NCBI GenBank assembly: GCA_030040625.1
Contig: JASHTI010000146.1
Location: 1 to 31,408 of the forward strand
Length of the DNA stretch: 31,408 nucleotides
Reading direction: 5' to 3'
DNA from: Thermoplasmata archaeon
GTDB lineage: Archaea; Thermoplasmatota; Thermoplasmata; Lutacidiplasmatales; UBA184
The position numbers and the translations under genes are program-made. Position 1 is the first letter of the stretch; each line of letters begins with the position of its first letter. This document shows positions 15,989 through 22,871 of this stretch, piece after piece. Below the pieces are notes generated by a model. It made no database searches. It had not been told where the DNA came from and worked only from the letters and a program-made list of their open reading frames with translations.

Positions 15989-16369
15989 TCAGGCGAGATC
16001 GAGCTCCGCCGTGCCGTACGGCCGGCCGCCCGGGGCTTGGCCGCCGGCACCCGAGGCGTCGTCCGCGCTCGCCGAAGCCGGCGACAGCGGCACGTCCCAG
16101 GCCTCGCCCCGGCCGTGCGGACCGGGCCCATGGGCCGAACGGCGCCGCGCGCACCACCGGCGACGGTCGGCGCTGGACTCCGGGAGGGCGGCCGCGTCCA
16201 CGACGGACGACGGCCCGGGCGCGGGGGGAAGCCACGCCGAGGCCGTCACCTCCCGCCCGCCCGGCAGCGGGAAGATCGCCGAGTGGACGGCCGGCGGGAC
16301 CGCGAGGTCGAGGACGGTCTCGCGCGCTCCCGAGGGTCCGCCGCTCACGTCCCGGAAGTGGACCGTCAA
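15989..16369 (-). CDS. Hypothetical protein under palindromic operator
   Basis: A 126-residue open reading frame with strong G/C bias at third codon positions, so probably coding. The first 50 residues (VHFRDVSGGP, ETVLDLAVPPAVHSAIFPL, GREVTASAWLPP) look like a beta-rich start; the rest is rich in Ala, Ser, Gly, Pro and Arg and may be disordered. I recognise no family. The start would be TTG at 16369. A TATA-like TTTAGCATAC lies about 29 bases before it and fits leaderless transcription, although leaderless genes rarely use TTG; a GTG at 16348 is an alternative. Two copies of the palindrome TTAG-N4-CTAA stand just upstream, one overlapping the TATA-like element. Confidence 0.5.
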   Translation of the reverse strand: MTVHFRDVSGGPSGARETVLDLAVPPAVHSAIFPLPGGREVTASAWLPPAPGPSSVVDAAALPESSADRRRWCARRRSAHGPGPHGRGEAWDVPLSPASASADDASGAGGQAPGGRPYGTAELDLA

Positions 16370-16390
16370 GCTACTTAACCCGTGACAGGA

Positions 16391-16402
16391 TTAGTATGCT
16401 AA
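16391..16402. promoter_or_regulatory. Palindromic operator candidate, copy 1
   Basis: TTAGTATGCTAA: half sites TTAG and CTAA around four bases. It overlaps the TATA-like element of the leftward gene starting at 16369, which is where a repressor would block the promoter. The same palindrome recurs 32 bases away and again at 17637. Confidence 0.55.
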
Positions 16403-16422
16403 ACTATTCCGCCGTCGGCCGG

Positions 16423-16434
16423 TTAGAATACTAA
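16423..16434. promoter_or_regulatory. Palindromic operator candidate, copy 2
   Basis: TTAGAATACTAA: same half sites as copy 1, with a centre-to-centre distance of 32 bases, close to three turns of the helix. That would place two bound dimers on the same DNA face. It lies between the end of the M29-like gene (16466) and copy 1. Confidence 0.55.
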
Positions 16435-16465
16435 GTATCAGTCCGTACTTCGACGGACGCCTCGG

Positions 16466-17593
16466 TCAGCGGCCGACGAGGTGGCCGCGATCGACGAGGA
16501 GCTCGTCGTCCACCGAGAGGCTTCCGCCCTGCAGGTCGAAGTACGCGAACAGGTGCGGGGTGCGGGTCCGCCCCCCCAGCATCACGTTCCGGCCGATCTC
16601 GAGCGTGATGGTGCCGCGGCCCTGGTCGAACAGGAGCGGGATCGTCGAGATGCGGGGGTTCAGCCCGACCGAGATCTGCCCCGGTCGCAGTCGCGGGTGA
16701 CCGAGGGCTGCCAACGCCTGGCCCAGCCGGCGACCGGCGGCACCGCGGTCCAGCTCGGTGAGCCATCCGTCCGCGAAGGTCCACCGTCCCGGCGGCAGCG
16801 GGATCTCCTCGCTTCGCGCGAAGAGGACGCCCGAGGCGTTGGAGACGATCGTCCCCTCGCCCCGCGCCTCGTCGACCGTGACGCTGGTGACTCCCGCCGG
16901 TACGATCATCATCACGTTCCCCTCCCGCACATCCCGCTCGTCGATCACGCCGTCGTCGACCCGCGGGCGGCGCCGGGCGAGGCGGAGCGAGAGGTCGGTG
17001 CCGTTGGGATGCGTGATCCGGAGCTCGCGTCCCCGGCGCAGCCGATCGGCGACGCGCGCCCCGTCCCGGCGCATCCCGGCCGGATCGACGAGCGCGGCGT
17101 CGATCAGCTCGCGCCGCCACGCCTCGAGGCTGACCCCGTAGCGGCGGGCCCAGACCGGGCTCGTGCGGCCGAGGTCCCATCGCACCGAGCGGATGCCGTA
17201 CTTCTGGATCACCCGCATCAGTTCGTGGTTCGTCGCCTCGACGCGCCGGGCGGCCGCCGGCGGGAGCGCCTCCTCCCGGGCGACGTCCATCGGCCCCCAG
17301 AGGTTGATGTACGCGTCCGAGGCCTTGAGCGCCGCCCACTCGTGCTCGCCGACGCGGCCGAGCTGCTGACCCGGGCCGCCGGCCGCGTTCCGCCAGAACG
17401 CCTCCTCGTCGCGGACCGAGAGCAGCGGCCGGGCACCGAGCGCGGCCGCCTCCTGGCCGAGGCTCACCGCCCACGGAAGGGTGGCGCTCCAGGACTCGAT
17501 CAGGACGTCCTCCCCACGGCCGACACGGAGCCCGTTCCGCACGACGTTGCGTGCGAAGGCCCGACGCACGGCGTCCGGGTAGGCCGGCAGCAT
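16466..17593 (-). CDS. M29 aminopeptidase-like protein, metal site apparently altered
   Basis: A 375-residue protein with the overall layout of the thermophilic M29 family (AmpS/aminopeptidase T): a start VRRAFARNVVRNGLRVGRGEDVLIE, a Rossmann-like N-terminal half, and a C-terminal half with GEGTIVSNASG, GQISVGLNPRI and HLFAYFDLQ. In active M29 enzymes the last blocks carry Glu, His and a His-x-Asp pair that bind two metals. By eye, Glu246 and Asp353 remain, but the second Glu reads Gln306, the middle His reads Thr, and the His-x-Asp reads YFD. It may be inactive or have another role. The ATG at 17593 is 28 bases after TTATATA, so leaderless. TTAG-N4-CTAA sites flank it on both sides. Confidence 0.8.
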   Translation of the reverse strand: MLPAYPDAVRRAFARNVVRNGLRVGRGEDVLIESWSATLPWAVSLGQEAAALGARPLLSVRDEEAFWRNAAGGPGQQLGRVGEHEWAALKASDAYINLWGPMDVAREEALPPAAARRVEATNHELMRVIQKYGIRSVRWDLGRTSPVWARRYGVSLEAWRRELIDAALVDPAGMRRDGARVADRLRRGRELRITHPNGTDLSLRLARRRPRVDDGVIDERDVREGNVMMIVPAGVTSVTVDEARGEGTIVSNASGVLFARSEEIPLPPGRWTFADGWLTELDRGAAGRRLGQALAALGHPRLRPGQISVGLNPRISTIPLLFDQGRGTITLEIGRNVMLGGRTRTPHLFAYFDLQGGSLSVDDELLVDRGHLVGR

Positions 17594-17617
17594 CGGCCCG
17601 ACTAGCCGCCGGACGCC

Positions 17618-17624
17618 TATATAA
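17618..17624. promoter_or_regulatory. TATA box between M29-like gene and AbrB-like gene
   Basis: TATATAA on the plus strand, TTATATA on the minus strand. Leftward it is centred 28 bases before the ATG at 17593. Rightward it would start transcription near 17648, inside or just after the palindrome at 17637-17648, with a leader of about 36 bases before the ATG at 17684. It is best supported for the leftward gene. Confidence 0.6.
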
Positions 17625-17636
17625 GGCGGACCCGCT

Positions 17637-17648
17637 TTAGAGGCCTAA
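17637..17648. promoter_or_regulatory. Palindromic operator candidate, copy 3
   Basis: TTAGAGGCCTAA, extended by matching T and A on either side. The half sites are identical to the copies at 16391 and 16423. It is upstream of the TATA box for the leftward M29-like gene and 36-47 bases before the ATG of the AbrB-like regulator, a natural place for autoregulation. Confidence 0.55.
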
Positions 17649-17683
17649 ATCCCCGGCCCCTGGGGCCGGCCCGGTCGCTCGCG

Positions 17684-17926
17684 ATGCGGCTCCACAAGGT
17701 CGTCAATCGGATCTACGAGGGGGTGACGTACTACCGGTGGGTGGTTTCGCTCCCGCCGAAGCGAGTCCGCGAGCTCGGGTGGGTCAACGGCCAGGAGCTC
17801 GAGGCCGTCGTGCGTGGATCAAGCCTGTGGATCCAGCCCGCGCTTCACCCCCTGCCGGCCCGACGCGAGCGCGCCGCCTCCCCGTTGGAAGAGGAGCTGC
17901 GGCGGAAGACCCTCGGCCGTCGCTGA
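17684..17926 (+). CDS. AbrB/SpoVT-like DNA-binding protein
   Basis: An 80-residue protein whose first 50 residues fit the swapped-hairpin AbrB fold: a strand HKVVNRIYEGVTYYRWVVSL, then PPKRVRELGWVNGQELEAVV and a closing strand SSLWIQP. The L-P-x-x-x-x-x-E-L-G-x-x-x-G-x-x-L/V order is the family signature. The rest is a basic, glutamate-rich helix (about residues 60-80). Such dimers bind DNA as transcription regulators or as antitoxins. No toxin gene is adjacent, so regulator is more likely. It is divergent from the M29-like gene, with a TATA box and a TTAG-N4-CTAA palindrome between them, and is the obvious candidate to bind that palindrome (inference). Confidence 0.82.
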   Translation: MRLHKVVNRIYEGVTYYRWVVSLPPKRVRELGWVNGQELEAVVRGSSLWIQPALHPLPARRERAASPLEEELRRKTLGRR

Positions 17927-17990
17927 CGCCGGCCCCCGCCGCCGCGGCCGGACCGGCAGCGCTAAGCATCGGGGCCCGTCCCCCGCGCGA

Positions 17991-18809
17991 ATGGTCCCGA
18001 ACCCGGCCTGGGACGCGCGCCAGTACCTGAAGTTCGAGCGGGAGCGGACGCAGCCCGCGCGCGACCTCGTCGCGCGGCTCGAGATCCCCGATCCGGAGCG
18101 GATGGTGGACCTCGGCTGCGGCCCCGGCACCAGCACGGCGGTGCTCCGTGCGCGCTGGCCCCGGGCGGAGTGCGTCGGGCTGGACAGCTCGCCGGCGATG
18201 CTCGAGGTCGCCCGTCGCTCCGACCCGGGGGTCGACTGGCGCGTCGGCGACATCGGCACCTGGGCCCCCGAAGCACCGTTCGACCTGATCTTCTCTAACG
18301 CGGCGCTGCACTGGGTCCCCGACCACGCGACGCTCCTCCCCCGGTTGATGCAAGGTCTCCGGCCCGGCGGGGCGCTGGCGGTGCAGATGCCCGCGAACAC
18401 GGCGGCGCCGTACCAGCTCGCGGCCGAGCGCCTTCGCCAGCGGGACCCGTGGCGGTCCTACCTGAGCGGCCTGCCGACCGAGTTCGGGATCGGGGACCCG
18501 GCGACCTACTATGCAATGCTCGCCCCCCGCTGCGCCCGCCTCGACCTGTGGGAGACCCGGTACGTTCACGTCCTGGAGGGCGCGGAGGCGGTCGTCGAGT
18601 GGACGAGCGGCACCGGGCTGCGTCCCTGGCTCGCACGCCTCCCGGACGAGACGGCCCGCCGCGCCTTCCTCGCCGACTACCAGAAGGAGGTCGCGCGCGA
18701 GTACCCTCCGGCCGACGACGGCCGGGTGCTGTTCCCCTTCCTGCGTCGCTTCTTCGTGGCCTACGTCGGAACATCGCCGACCGCGCGCGAGCGGTCCGGC
18801 GCCGTCTAG
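17991..18809 (+). CDS. tam: Trans-aconitate 2-methyltransferase-like SAM methyltransferase
   Basis: A 272-residue class I methyltransferase that closely follows the Tam pattern: WDARQYLKFERERTQPARDL at the N-terminus, motif I MVDLGCGPGTSTAVL, GLDSSPAMLEVARR, DLIFSNAALHWVPDH, then GGALAVQMPAN. Tam methylates trans-aconitate, a by-product that inhibits aconitase, using S-adenosylmethionine in the cytoplasm. The substrate is assigned by family similarity only. The ATG at 17991 is 27 bases after CGCTAAGCA, which suggests a leaderless transcript. It has no operon partner. Its TAG stop shares CTAG with the stop of the converging prepilin peptidase gene. Confidence 0.9.
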   Translation: MVPNPAWDARQYLKFERERTQPARDLVARLEIPDPERMVDLGCGPGTSTAVLRARWPRAECVGLDSSPAMLEVARRSDPGVDWRVGDIGTWAPEAPFDLIFSNAALHWVPDHATLLPRLMQGLRPGGALAVQMPANTAAPYQLAAERLRQRDPWRSYLSGLPTEFGIGDPATYYAMLAPRCARLDLWETRYVHVLEGAEAVVEWTSGTGLRPWLARLPDETARRAFLADYQKEVAREYPPADDGRVLFPFLRRFFVAYVGTSPTARERSGAV

Positions 18810-19717
18810 AGCGCGGCGATCAGGTCCAGGACGAGGTTCCCCGCGAGGAACGCCGCCACCGCCCCGGCGGCCAGGAGCACCAGGAACGGCAGCTGCGGGG
18901 TCACCCAGACCCGACGGATCCCGCGCGCGCGGAGCCGGGAGGCGATCTCGCGGCGCAACCGCTCGTCCTCCGCCGACGTCTCCACGTCGGCCTCCATCGA
19001 GTCCTCCCCGAGCGTCGGGTCGCGGACCCAGACGAACCGTTCCGGGAGATCGTCGACGTCGATCGTGTAGCTCGTGAAGCCCCGGGCGAACGAGAACTCG
19101 CGTCGGCCGGCGTTCCGCACCGCGATCCCGACCGGGACGACGATCGCAAGGAGCGCGGCGTTGGTGAGCACGCTGATCGAGAACGGTAGAACGGCGAGCG
19201 CCGTGGCGTCGGTCGGCGGACGAAGGACGAGCGGGGCCGCGAAGACCGGGACCAGCACGCCCACGACGACCAGGGCCTTCGCATCGGCCCCGCCGTACAG
19301 GACGTTGAGCTCGAACAGCAACCGGGCGAGGATCACCGTCGCGAGAGCGGCGAGCACCGGTACCCCGACGGCGCCGATCCCCCACCGGAACGCCGCGCCG
19401 GCGACCGCGGCGATGACGGCCGCGAACGCCCCGAGGTCGATCGCGAGGACGAGGTGGTCCCGGGACTCCGCAAAGAGGGCGTCCCACGGGAAGAGGTGCT
19501 CCAGGACGAGCGCCCCGACGACCAGCCAGAGGACGAACGCCGCCCCGCCCTCCGGCGCGATCGCGACCGCCCCCAGCCCGACGCCCACGATGCCCAGCAG
19601 TTGCCAGAGTCGATCGGTGACCTCCCGGGCCTCCAGGTCCCAGCCGGCGGCCACGGCGAGGCCCAGCAGCAGGACGACGGCCCGGAGGGCCCCCAGCTCC
19701 GCGCCCGGCCCGCTCAA
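18806..19717 (-). CDS. Archaeal prepilin/preflagellin peptidase (A24 family)
   Basis: A 303-residue membrane aspartic protease that cleaves class III signal peptides of archaeal pilins and flagellins. The two catalytic aspartates are Asp27 in AAGWDLEAREVTDRLW and Asp145 in YGGADAKAL, the GxHyD-type motif. About seven hydrophobic segments are visible. A cytoplasmic loop of about 70-80 residues (ARGFTSYTIDVDDLPERFVW and onward) precedes the last span, as in the longer euryarchaeal forms. The only plausible start is TTG at 19717, preceded by GAGGT at a spacing of eight bases. No pilin or secretion ATPase lies in the window, so its substrates are elsewhere. Confidence 0.92.
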   Translation of the reverse strand: MSGPGAELGALRAVVLLLGLAVAAGWDLEAREVTDRLWQLLGIVGVGLGAVAIAPEGGAAFVLWLVVGALVLEHLFPWDALFAESRDHLVLAIDLGAFAAVIAAVAGAAFRWGIGAVGVPVLAALATVILARLLFELNVLYGGADAKALVVVGVLVPVFAAPLVLRPPTDATALAVLPFSISVLTNAALLAIVVPVGIAVRNAGRREFSFARGFTSYTIDVDDLPERFVWVRDPTLGEDSMEADVETSAEDERLRREIASRLRARGIRRVWVTPQLPFLVLLAAGAVAAFLAGNLVLDLIAAL

Positions 19718-19838
19718 CCTGCTCGACCTCGGGCCGGCGACGCGGTCCCGCCCTCATAACACCCCTGCGCGAGTGGGGGTCGCTCGGCCCGCTCCGGCCG
19801 CCGGCCGGGGGCCTCCGCCGCCGAACGCGCGTAAAGGC

Positions 19839-19846
19839 TTTTAAAT
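19839..19846 (+). promoter_or_regulatory. TATA box of the S6e operon
   Basis: TTTTAAAT, centred about 41 bases before the ATG at 19883, is the strongest AT-rich element upstream of the translation operon. A short leader of about 14 bases is predicted. Confidence 0.6.
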
Positions 19847-19882
19847 CGGCCCGACTCGCGCGCCTTCGCTTCCACCGTCAGC

Positions 19883-20260
19883 ATGGTCGAGTACAAGCTC
19901 GTCATCTCCGAGCAGGGGCGGTCGATCGCCCGCACCGTCGCCGACCCGCAGTCCGCCGGCTTCCTCGGCAAGCGGATCGGGGAGACGGTCGGCGGCGAGC
20001 TGCTCGGCGCGGGCGGCTACACGTTCCGCATCACCGGCGGGACCGACAAGAGCGGATTCCCGATGCGTCCGGACCTCCCGGGCGCCCGGCAGGTCCGACT
20101 GTACGTCGGCGACGGGTTCGGCTTCCACGCGCCCCGCCGGGGAATGCGCAAGCGACGAACGTACCGCGGGAACACGATCAGCGAGGAGACGGTCCAGATC
20201 AACCTGATCGTCGACCAGAAGGGATCGAAGCCGCTCGCGGAGCTGTTCGCCGCGTCATGA
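19883..20260 (+). CDS. rps6e: 30S ribosomal protein S6e
   Basis: A 125-residue archaeal/eukaryal ribosomal protein of the small subunit. It is recognised by VEYKLVISEQGRSIARTV, GGYTFRITGGTDKSGFPMRPD and the basic GFHAPRRGMRKRRTYRGN block followed by ISEETVQINLIV. The length is normal for archaea, which lack the long eukaryal phosphorylated tail. Its stop overlaps the ATG of the aIF2-gamma gene as ATGA. The order S6e, aIF2-gamma, small zinc protein is a known archaeal translation cluster. Certain. Confidence 0.97.
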   Translation: MVEYKLVISEQGRSIARTVADPQSAGFLGKRIGETVGGELLGAGGYTFRITGGTDKSGFPMRPDLPGARQVRLYVGDGFGFHAPRRGMRKRRTYRGNTISEETVQINLIVDQKGSKPLAELFAAS

Positions 20261-21492
20261 AGGTCCCCGAGCAACCGGAGGTCAGCATCGGCCTGGTCGG
20301 CCACGTCGACCACGGCAAGACGACGCTGACCCAGGCGCTCACCGGCGAGTGGACCGACCGGCACTCCGAGGAGCTGAAGCGCGGGATCTCGATCAAGCTC
20401 GGCTACGCCGACGCCGCGTTCTACCTCTGCCCGAAGTGCCCGAAGCCGACCGGCTACTCGGTGACCCCCGTCTGCCCGACCTGCGGCGGGGAGGCGAAGT
20501 TCCTACGCGCCGTCTCGTTCGTCGACGCGCCCGGGCACGAGACCCTGATGGAGACGATGCTCAGCGGCGCGGCGATCATGGACGGCGCCCTGCTGCTCGT
20601 CGCCGCCAACGAGCACGTGCCGCAGCCGCAGACCCGGGAGCACCTCTACGCGCTCGACATCATCGGCGTGCGCCGGGTGATCGTCGTCCAGAACAAGGTC
20701 GACCTCGTCACCGCGGAGGAGGCGGTCGCCAACGAGAAGGAGATCGCCGACTTCCTCCACGGCTCGCCGATCGCGGACGCGCCGATCGTCCCGATCAGCG
20801 CGAACCACCGCGTCGGCCTGGACGCACTGATCGGCGCGATCGAGACGACGATCCCGACCCCGAAGCGCGACCCCGCGAAGCCCCCGCTGATGTACGTGGC
20901 GCGCTCCTTCGACGTGAATCGCCCGGGGACCCGGCCCTCCGAGCTCCGGGGCGGTGTCCTCGGCGGCTCGCTGCTCCAGGGACGCCTGCGCCCCGGCGAG
21001 AAGATCGAGATCCGTCCGGGCGTCGCCGGCCCGGCGAACGCCATGACCGAGTCGCTCACGACGAAGGTCACGACGATCGTCTCGGGCGGGGACACGCGCC
21101 CGGAGCTTCGGCCCGGCGGGCTCGCCGCCATCGGGACCAGCCTCGACCCGTCGCTGACGAAGGGCGACGGCCTCACCGGGCGGCTCATCGGCACGGCCGG
21201 CACCCTTCCCGCGGTCAGCCAGCGGATCCGCCTCAAGGCGACCCTGCTCGACCGGGTGCTCGGCGCCCAGCGGGAGATCAAGGTCGAGAAGATCCGGACG
21301 AGCGAGCTCCTCGCCGTCACCGTCGGCACGACAATCGCTCCCGGCAAGGTCACCAGCGCGCGCGGGGACGACATCGAGCTCGCGCTCAACCGCCCCGTGA
21401 CGGTCTTTCCCGGCGCCCGCGTCGCGATCTCCCGCAAGCTGAACGCCTGGCGGCTGATCGGCTACGGGATCGTCGAGGCGGGGGGCAAGTGA
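20257..21492 (+). CDS. eif2g: Translation initiation factor aIF2, gamma subunit
   Basis: The 411-residue GTPase subunit of archaeal initiation factor 2, which carries methionyl-initiator tRNA to the small subunit. It has G1 GHVDHGKTTL, the switch region KRGISIKLGYAD, a zinc knuckle CPKC...CPTC inserted in the G domain as expected for this subunit, G3 DAPGHE, G4 NKVD and G5 SANH. Domains II and III follow at full length. The ATG at 20257 overlaps the S6e stop, and its own stop overlaps the next gene's GTG, so the three genes are translationally coupled. Certain. Confidence 0.98.
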   Translation: MKVPEQPEVSIGLVGHVDHGKTTLTQALTGEWTDRHSEELKRGISIKLGYADAAFYLCPKCPKPTGYSVTPVCPTCGGEAKFLRAVSFVDAPGHETLMETMLSGAAIMDGALLLVAANEHVPQPQTREHLYALDIIGVRRVIVVQNKVDLVTAEEAVANEKEIADFLHGSPIADAPIVPISANHRVGLDALIGAIETTIPTPKRDPAKPPLMYVARSFDVNRPGTRPSELRGGVLGGSLLQGRLRPGEKIEIRPGVAGPANAMTESLTTKVTTIVSGGDTRPELRPGGLAAIGTSLDPSLTKGDGLTGRLIGTAGTLPAVSQRIRLKATLLDRVLGAQREIKVEKIRTSELLAVTVGTTIAPGKVTSARGDDIELALNRPVTVFPGARVAISRKLNAWRLIGYGIVEAGGK

Positions 21493-21671
21493 AGCCCGAT
21501 CTCCTCGAGATCCTGCGGTGCCCGGTCTGCCGCGGCGAGCTCACCCTGTCGGTGCGGAGCCGGGACGCCGAGGAGATCGTGGCGGGCACGCTCCGCTGCG
21601 CGCGCTGCGGGGTCGACTATCCGATCGAGGACGGGATCCCGGACCTGCTGCCGCCGGACCAGCGCCCGTAG
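21489..21671 (+). CDS. Trm112-like zinc-ribbon protein
   Basis: A 60-residue protein with two CxxC pairs (Cys11/Cys14 in LRCPVC and Cys37/Cys40 in LRCARC) followed by GVDYPIEDGIPDLLPPD, the signature of the Trm112/UPF0434 family. In archaea and eukaryotes Trm112 binds and activates several methyltransferases acting on tRNA, rRNA and release factor. The GTG at 21489 overlaps the aIF2-gamma stop as GTGA. Family assignment is firm. Its partners are not adjacent, though several class I methyltransferases lie within the window. Confidence 0.9.
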   Translation: MKPDLLEILRCPVCRGELTLSVRSRDAEEIVAGTLRCARCGVDYPIEDGIPDLLPPDQRP

Positions 21672-21687
21672 CCACCGGCACGGCGGC

Positions 21688-22110
21688 TCAGGCGGCGTAG
21701 TAGTAGCCGAACAGGGCGCCGAAGAGCAGCGCCGTCACGAGGATCGAGGGCAGGAGCCATCGGATCGCCCCGCGCGATCGGGCCTGGACGGAGCTGCCCA
21801 CCGTCACGATCGGGATGGCGAGGGCGAGCCAGTAGCCGGCGAGGATCGTCTCGAACAGCGCGTAGGCGGTGCGGTTGCCGTGCGGGTCGTGGGCGACCAG
21901 CGCGAGGACGAGCGCGACCGAAAGGACGAGAAAGGCGAGACTGACGCCGGCGGCCTCGAGGTAGCCCTCCAGACCCCGCTTGCGCTGCGGGTGCGCGGCC
22001 CGAAGGACGAAGAGCATCGCGACGAACGCCGCCAAGGCCCCGATCAGGGCGTAGAACGAAGCGGTCGCGAGCGACAGGTCGTAGGTCCCGGGGCCGGGCG
22101 GGGCGAGCAG
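21688..22110 (-). CDS. Small polytopic membrane protein, start uncertain
   Basis: About 140 residues with four hydrophobic segments: LATASFYALIGALAAFVAMLF, a second after EGYLEAAG, a third around ETILAGYWLALAIPIVTVG, and a C-terminal WLLPSILVTALLFGALFGYYYAA. A basic loop AHPQRKRGLEG separates the first two. I recognise no family. No ATG or GTG fits well. A CTG at 22110 is preceded by GGAGGG at six bases, right after the cyclase stop, and is my choice; a GTG inside the cyclase gene would be the alternative. Close spacing suggests cotranscription with the cyclase. Confidence 0.7.
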   Translation of the reverse strand: MLAPPGPGTYDLSLATASFYALIGALAAFVAMLFVLRAAHPQRKRGLEGYLEAAGVSLAFLVLSVALVLALVAHDPHGNRTAYALFETILAGYWLALAIPIVTVGSSVQARSRGAIRWLLPSILVTALLFGALFGYYYAA

Positions 22111-22121
22111 CTCGCTCCCTC

Positions 22122-22751
22122 CTAGGCGGACCGAAGGACGGCCCGCGCCGGCCCCCCATCGCCCCCGCGGAGGGCGAGGGGCAGGCACGTAAGTACGTAG
22201 GCGCCCGGGGCTACGGCTCCCAGCAGCAAGCCTTCCAGGACCGCGATCCCCGCCCCCAGCAGCTCGCGGTGCACGGGGAAACCGCCGTGCGGATCGAGCT
22301 CGACCGACAGGGCGTCGATCCCGACGAGGCGGACCCCGAGGGCGACCAGACGTTGCGCCGCCTCCCGTTCGAGGCCGACGTAGTCCTCGAAGAAGGCGAG
22401 CCGTTGCGTCCAGCGCGCCGAGTTCGCCGTTCGCAGGAGGAGCCGCGCGGTCCCGCGCCGCACGTGGAGAAGGTCCTCGACGCCGACGGATCGGCGCGAC
22501 GGGTCGACCGCCACGACCTCGCAGGGACCGTTCAGCGCCTCGAGGTCGAGGGCGTCGACGCTGGCGCCGTCCGGTAGGAAGTGGCTCGGCGGGTCGAGGT
22601 GCGTGCCGGCGTGCGAGCCGAAGCTCAGCTGCGAGAGCTCGTACGGGTCCCCGCGCGCGAGCCGCCGGAGCGCCTCCGTGCGGAACGGTGGGTCCCCGGG
22701 GAACGCCGGCATCCCCTCGTACAGGGGCATGGAGATGTCGATCAGGGCCAC
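22122..22751 (-). CDS. Cyclase / kynurenine formamidase-like metal hydrolase
   Basis: A 209-residue protein of the putative cyclase family (PF04199 type), whose known members hydrolyse formylkynurenine or related amides and lactones with a bound metal. The family motif H-x-G-T-H-x-D-x-P-x-H is nearly complete as SHAGTHLDPPSHF, with Pro in place of the usual Ala or Gly before PSH. The start ALIDISMPLYEGMPAFPGDP is typical. I chose the GTG at 22751: the family begins at this position, and CCGTTATGG on the minus strand lies about 38 bases upstream, overlapping an alternative ATG at 22787. No tryptophan-pathway genes are adjacent, so the substrate is open. Confidence 0.88.
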   Translation of the reverse strand: MALIDISMPLYEGMPAFPGDPPFRTEALRRLARGDPYELSQLSFGSHAGTHLDPPSHFLPDGASVDALDLEALNGPCEVVAVDPSRRSVGVEDLLHVRRGTARLLLRTANSARWTQRLAFFEDYVGLEREAAQRLVALGVRLVGIDALSVELDPHGGFPVHRELLGAGIAVLEGLLLGAVAPGAYVLTCLPLALRGGDGGPARAVLRSA

Positions 22752-22841
22752 GGCGCGCCTCCCGCGGAGCGTCCGGCGCGGGCCCATAACGGTTCACCGA
22801 ACCGGGCCGGCTCCTCGGCGGACGCCGCTCGACACCAAGGG

Positions 22842-22846
22842 TTAAG
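22842..22846 (+). promoter_or_regulatory. TATA-like box for the signal peptidase gene
   Basis: GGGTTAAGC, centred 28 bases before the ATG at 22872. A GGAGGGGAG directly before the ATG would be too close for normal ribosome binding, so leaderless initiation is likelier. Confidence 0.45.
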
Positions 22847-22871
22847 CGCGCCCACCCCGGGTGGAGGGGAG

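Noticed and set aside
15974..16385. Plus-strand open frames opposite the hypothetical gene at 15989-16369
   Set aside because: They lack promoter elements and recognisable sequence. The minus-strand frame has a TATA-like element at the right distance and better G/C at third positions.
17684..17926. AbrB-like protein as the antitoxin of a toxin-antitoxin pair
   Set aside because: The next gene is a Tam-like methyltransferase with its own promoter, and no PIN or other toxin domain is adjacent.
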